Shown here: positions 6,528-7,100 of the stretch, one piece after another
How the letters are laid out: every line of letters starts with the position of its first letter
Position numbering within the stretch: the first letter of the stretch is position 1
Origin: Deinococcales bacterium
Lineage (GTDB): Bacteria > Deinococcota > Deinococci > Deinococcales > Deinococcaceae
Length of the DNA: 7,100 nt
Direction of reading: 5' to 3'
Assembly (NCBI GenBank): GCA_025359705.1
Contig: JANYFS010000555.1
Coordinates: 1-7,100, forward strand
Program-made: the position numbers and the translations under genes
Notes under the pieces: generated by a model
The model's input: the letters and a program-made list of their open reading frames with translations, nothing else
What the model was told of the DNA's origin: nothing
The model's database searches: none

Positions 6528-6878
6528 TTACTCCGCCGAAGGGTTTTTGCGAGATGGATTTTTGGAAGATTGCTGGAGGGAAAACCACTCGAGCAAAGCC
6601 AGATAAGGCAATAAAGCGAAAGAACCAAAAATTAAGATGGCAACCGCAAATGGAATCCGCCAGACTGCCTTGTGAACCAGCACAATATAACCCGAAATCA
6701 AGGTAGCAAGTACCCCAATATCACTAAACATCACCCTCGAGAAATGGCTACCTTGCAGGGTCTCCCAAGTATCCAACACCGAAAACCTGCTACTGATCAA
6801 AGAAAAAACCAGCAAAGCCACCCATACCCCAACGATCAAGAGCAACCGTTTGCGGCTCGGTTTTTTCCAAGTTTCCAT
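6528..6878 (-). CDS. Small three-helix membrane protein, function unknown
   Basis: A 116-residue protein that I do not recognise. It begins with the basic stretch KKPSRKR and has three hydrophobic segments at about 11-28, 51-68 and 74-96. A hydrophilic, Ser/Lys-rich tail SSKNPSRKNPSAE follows. By the positive-inside rule the N-terminus would be cytoplasmic and the C-terminus outside, but the basic tail argues the other way, so topology is open. Its stop lies 9 bp before the PP2C start and the phosphatase ribosome site abuts that stop, so the two genes are almost certainly co-transcribed and perhaps translationally coupled. It could be a membrane partner or a target of the phosphatase; that is inference from position only. 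It has no Shine-Dalgarno, but TAGAAT lies 6 bases before the ATG, fitting a leaderless message. Two CTCGAG words in the gene support shared genomic origin with the neighbours. Confidence 0.85.
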   Translation of the reverse strand: METWKKPSRKRLLLIVGVWVALLVFSLISSRFSVLDTWETLQGSHFSRVMFSDIGVLATLISGYIVLVHKAVWRIPFAVAILIFGSFALLPYLALLEWFSLQQSSKNPSRKNPSAE

Positions 6879-6884
6879 TTATGT

Positions 6885-6890
6885 ATTCTA
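6885..6890 (-). promoter_or_regulatory. Candidate -10 box for the membrane protein-PP2C operon
   Basis: TAGAAT on the minus strand is followed by ACATAA and then the ATG at 6878. A start site on or next to the A of the ATG would make the mRNA leaderless, which fits the lack of any Shine-Dalgarno. The -35 region is AT-rich without a TTGACA-like word. Confidence 0.4.
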
Positions 6891-6946
6891 CCATAACCTT
6901 TGATGAAGATTTGATTAAATATTTAGATGTTTAAGAATCTACTCGA

Positions 6947-7100
6947 GTGCCGCCGCACCTCCATGATATTGAATTCGTCTTTTCAATACGCCAGATGGCC
7001 TTTGTCAATTCGGGAGCTTTCGAGTACAACACTTCCATGACTCCAACTCTTTTGACCGCACATATTCCAGAATTGCTCAAACACCTCGAGCCTGCGCTTT
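6947..7100 (+). CDS. Possible 5' end of a gene running off the right edge
   Basis: This frame is open from 6935 to the window end. A GTG at 6947 or an ATG at 6995 could start it; from the GTG it would give at least 51 residues beginning MPPHLHDIEFVFSIRQMAF and later including LLTAHIPELLKHLEP. The Leu-Glu pair in it is written CTC GAG, as in the certain genes. I recognise no family and see no Shine-Dalgarno before either start. Two minus-strand frames are also partly open here (one ends at a stop near 6934), so the strand is not certain. Confidence 0.3.
   Translation, partial: MPPHLHDIEFVFSIRQMAFVNSGAFEYNTSMTPTLLTAHIPELLKHLEPAL

Larger units (their letters stand above)
612..7090. repeat. Dispersed palindromic word CTCGAG, 53 copies
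   Basis: Copies start at 612, 741, 1212, 1299, 1392, 1420, 1443, 1652, 1680, 1887, 1986, 2127, 2178, 2244, 2280, 2295, 2370, 2409, 2499, 2549, 2585, 2934, 3031, 3259, 3308, 3478, 3619, 3744, 3879, 3992, 4059, 4152, 4239, 4329, 4404, 4515, 4608, 4674, 4689, 4789, 4854, 5449, 5681, 5832, 5928, 5968, 6115, 6279, 6453, 6588, 6736, 6942 and 7085. Chance predicts about two. By region there are 18 in ileS, 3 after it, 8 in P450, 10 in tatD, 2 before tatD, 0 in ridA, 1 upstream of ridA, 7 in PP2C, 2 in the membrane gene and 2 beyond. Flanking bases vary, though T directly before the word is uncommon, so the conserved unit is the hexamer. Counted by eye; one or two may be missed. Confidence 0.95.

Noticed and set aside
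612..7090. CTCGAG as a CRISPR-like or classical dispersed repeat family
   Set aside because: Only the hexamer is conserved, flanks vary freely and spacing is irregular, so it is a genome word and not a mobile or array repeat.
612..7090. CTCGAG as a DNA uptake sequence
   Set aside because: Known uptake words are longer (9-12 bases) and roughly ten times sparser; nothing in the window concerns competence. Possible but unsupported.

Overview
The window reads as ordinary chromosome from a bacterium of the Deinococcota (Deinococcus-Thermus group). This placement is an inference. The isoleucyl-tRNA synthetase closely resembles the Thermus-type enzyme as I remember it, and several genes have a TAGRAT box 6-9 bases before their ATG, as expected for the leaderless mRNAs known in Deinococcus. 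Base composition is moderate, with most coding DNA visibly in the 50-60% GC range, which is lower than a typical Thermus. No rRNA, tRNA, insertion sequence, CRISPR array or phage gene is visible.

Layout, left to right. Positions 3-2435 (+) hold the C-terminal three quarters of ileS; its N-terminus lies off the left edge. A terminator-like hairpin follows at 2469-2511. Positions 2649-3971 (+) encode a complete cytochrome P450. It meets a TatD-family metal-dependent hydrolase (3975-4724, -) tail to tail with only 3 bp between the stops. ridA (4891-5265, -) lies upstream of tatD and ends in a clear Rho-independent terminator at 4802-4834, so the two are separate transcription units. Positions 5481-6518 (-) encode a PP2C-type Ser/Thr protein phosphatase with two C-terminal membrane segments. 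It is preceded, 9 bp away, by a small three-helix membrane protein (6528-6878, -), so these two look like an operon. The right edge may carry the start of another + strand gene, with weak support.

The genes do not form a pathway. They are translation (ileS), metabolite damage control (ridA), nuclease or quality control (tatD), an orphan P450 without a redox partner in view, and Ser/Thr phosphosignalling (PP2C). The standout feature is in the DNA. The palindrome CTCGAG occurs 53 times in 7.1 kb, about one per 134 bp, against about 2 expected by chance. It occurs in genes on both strands, in all three reading phases, in intergenic DNA and in a terminator stem. Of the 36 Leu-Glu dipeptides I counted in the proteins, 33 are written CTC GAG. 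This resembles the HIP1 octamer of cyanobacteria in behaviour, but with a different core and a higher density.
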